From NCBI RefSeq assembly GCF_003473485.1, contig NC_053047.1, positions 32,722,972 through 32,786,971 on the forward strand: a stretch of DNA of 64,000 nucleotides, read 5' to 3'. Numbering within the stretch: position 1 is the first letter of the stretch; each line of letters starts with the position of its first letter. This stretch comes from Medicago truncatula (Eukaryota; Streptophyta; Magnoliopsida; Fabales; Fabaceae). The notes below the pieces were generated by a model. That model searched no databases. It was not told the DNA's origin and saw only the letters and a program-made list of their open reading frames with translations. This document shows positions 61,650 to 64,000 of this stretch, in pieces. The position numbers and the translations under genes are program-made.

Positions 61650-62607
61650 AATAAATAGAATTAAAGTTCACAAAAAAAAAAAAAAAGTAAATAGAATTAA
61701 AGAAATTGGCGTTACATTAGACTCATTAAAAAATGGAACCGCAAAAAAGTGTGTAAAAATGGCGGTTCTTCACTGAACAACAACCAAACGAGTCACTAAA
61801 CATCATCCATCTTCCTCTTCTTCGCTGCTTCAACGATCTCAGATTTATCGTATGCTAACTCCTCTCCCTCTCTCTCTCTCAGCTCCTTTTTCCATTTCAT
61901 TTTTACTTCATTATTATTATCAGGGTAGTAGAAATTTTAGTTGATTTTATTAGGGTAATGGAAACCAAGTTCATTTTACTTTTCGATTTACCGTTAAAAC
62001 TAATGTAGCATTAATCAAACTAGTCAATGTGTGTTTGATCCGCTAAAAAATGAATCCGGTTCTATTGTTCAATGTTTGATTTGTAAAACTGTTTTATGGA
62101 TATGACAAACTCGAGGTAATGGAAAATACAAGGAAGAATTTTATGGTATTGAACAATTTTTTTACGTTTGATCGACAAAATACCATTTTAGTATTTTTAG
62201 ACTGCTTGTACTTGGACAAAAAAATTGTGTTGTGGTTTAGTGAGCGACAAGAATTTCAGTTTTTGTCATGTCCCTTGCCTCCTTTTTTGTCAAGTCACTG
62301 AAACAGCTTTACAATCAAATGCAGTACAACTTGTACTGGAGTTGTCCGGTCCAGTCTCTTATTTTTTAGTGAATAGTTTTTGAAATGAAATATAAGCCAA
62401 AGTTAACAACTTCTCTTATATTTAATGATAGTTGCTCAAAACTACCCTTCATTTGAAGGGTACTCTAGGCGATAAACTAAATTTTTTATTGGGATTGCAT
62501 AACTTAAACGTGCTCAACTAAATTTCTGAATATGCGTAATTTGATCATTTTTGGAGCAAATATAACATTAATGATAATTGTGATCTTTGGGTCCTTTGTC
62601 TGTACAG

Positions 62608-64000
62608 GCCTTGCGAAGTCCCACTAAACTTTTAGAGCAGGCCATGCCAATGTCAGAGGACGACTTGGGATTCTGTACAGAAAATTCAACTCAAGATGTG
62701 GGAAATCATGATTTTGCTTCTCAAGAGGATGGAGAATTACCTCGAAAACGGAGACCCGGTTTAGGCCTCAATCGTGCACGCCCACGTTTCTCCCTTAAGC
62801 CGACCAAAAAGTAAAGCTTATTTGATATTTATGATGGTTTTTTTACTAATATGAGTGCTGATTTTTTATTTTTTTACTTGTATACATGTTTCTCAATTCT
62901 CACGTGTTCAATCTTTGACAGACCCTCTGTTGAGGATTTGTTACCGATTCTTGACTTGAAAAAACTGACAGATCCCGAGGAATTCTTCATGGCCCATGAA
63001 CGGTTGGAAAGTAAGGAATAGTTTGTTTCTTTTCTTGATTGTGCCAAAGATACGTTTTTTTTTGTCTTGTTGTTAACTTCTGCATTTTGATTCGATAGAT
63101 GCAAAAAGAGAAATAGAAAAGCAGTTGGGTATTGTGTCATCTCAGCCAAGTCAGGATTCAACTAAACCACGGGAACGTCGACCGGGACTTCCTGGGTTTA
63201 ATCGGAGGTAACGTCCATGAATACTTCTTCAACAAACAACCTGCATTGTGTTTATGTTGTTTGTCATTCTCTTTTGGTTGCTTGATTTGTTCTTGATGTT
63301 ATATTGGTCAGGCCAGTTAGATACAGACATAGGGTTTCAACAGAAGCTTTGGTCAATAATGATGATGTCCTATCCTCCCAAGAGGCATTTGAATCCGACG
63401 GTCTTGATCCTGTTGGTGATAACACTGACAAAGGCAAATTTTCTCTTGCATCATTGGATAATGAAGTAACTGGTGAGTGAATTCTACTCTGTAAAATCTT
63501 GCCGGGCTTGATTATCCCTGTGCTTTGGATTCTTCTACTGTTGTTCTTTTCTCTTTTGATTTCAGTACCTTTTTTTGTAACTTAATTTTTCGTACTTCAA
63601 ATCGATCGTGATTGTGACAGATTCACCAGCTATTGAAGAGAATAAGATGAATGACATTTTGAAAGGATTGCTTGATTGTGATTCTGAAGAACTTGAGGGT
63701 GAAGGAGCAATGAATCTTTTGCAGGAGAGGTTACAGGTCAAATCGATTGTTTTCGAGAAATTATCTGTTCCAGACTTCCTAGATATCCAACCTATTGATC
63801 TGAAATCTTTGCAAGGGACTTTGTCGAAGCCAAGCAAAGGAAAGGCTTTTTCTGACGTAGATAATTGGTTGAAAGGAATGAATATTCAGACACCTCTTAG
63901 ACGGAGTGTAGGATACGCTGAGAAGCAGTTAGCTTCACCCACACCACCAAAAAGTCCATTTGCTTCATTGTCATCATTACAAAAGCACATTTCACGGTCA
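62608..64000 (+). CDS. CENPC: Centromere protein C (CENP-C), partial, runs off window
   Basis: Exons visible: 62608-62810, 62922-63010, 63099-63207, 63312-63472 and 63621-64000 (open at the edge), all in phase. The reading frame gives LRSPTKLLEQA, PRKRRPGLGLNRARPRFSLK, KKLTDPEEFFMAHERLE, PRERRPGLPGFNRR, and ILKGLLDCDSEELEGEGAMN, then LLQERLQVKS, which is the order of conserved blocks in plant CENP-C. CENP-C binds centromeric nucleosomes and links them to the outer kinetochore. The CENP-C (cupin-adjacent) nucleosome motif and cupin lie beyond the window. The first ATG in frame is 62644 (MPMSEDDLGF), giving 302 codons to the edge. A non-coding first exon at about 61740-61848 ending ATTTATC|GTATGC is plausible. 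The N-terminal block common to plant CENP-C is not visible upstream. Confidence 0.88.

Overview
This is a plant nuclear window, almost certainly from a legume of the Medicago/Trifolium type. It is AT-rich, its genes carry many short GT-AG introns, and it holds repeat families familiar from that group: Au-type SINEs, tRNA-like SINEs with an intact B box, Tourist- and Mutator-type MITEs, L1-type LINE fragments and a solo LTR. Gene assignments rest on motifs and exon phases read by eye; no database search was run.

Layout. 0-4 kb: an EG45/plant natriuretic peptide-like gene (minus), then AT-rich spacer. 4-9.5 kb: CT/GA microsatellites, a solo LTR, an intact Rf-like P-class PPR gene (plus) and a Mutator-type MITE. 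9.5-15.7 kb: no gene; an Au SINE split by a Tourist-like MITE, and an L1-like LINE split by a 1.2-kb insert. 15.9-21.4 kb: a second Rf-like PPR gene (minus), broken, whose first codons are separated from the rest by a 3.9-kb mariner-like element. That element carries an apparently whole DD39D transposase and a second open frame on the other strand. 21.4-33.3 kb: a Mutator-type MITE, a LYR-motif gene, a LINE tail, an AWPM-19-like membrane protein gene, and a gene of unknown function (253 aa, conserved Cys-Cys tail). 33-45 kb: repeat-rich and gene-poor, with several SINEs, a tandem repeat, a decayed FtsH 3' end and a 5'-truncated LINE. 45-64 kb: four well-formed genes: a C7orf25/DUF1308 protein, a zinc alcohol dehydrogenase-like protein (10 exons), a METTL21-type methyltransferase (5 exons), and CENP-C running off the right edge.

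The genes do not form an obvious pathway; this is ordinary plant gene order with mobile DNA between. The most interesting part is 15.9-21.9 kb. A two-gene mariner, whose two proteins both carry DLNxxP (EAR-type) motifs, sits inside the presequence of a PPR gene. Other points worth checking are a near-perfect inverted repeat at 50.7 kb that could be a small-RNA precursor, and a CENP-C gene whose usual N-terminal exons are not visible.
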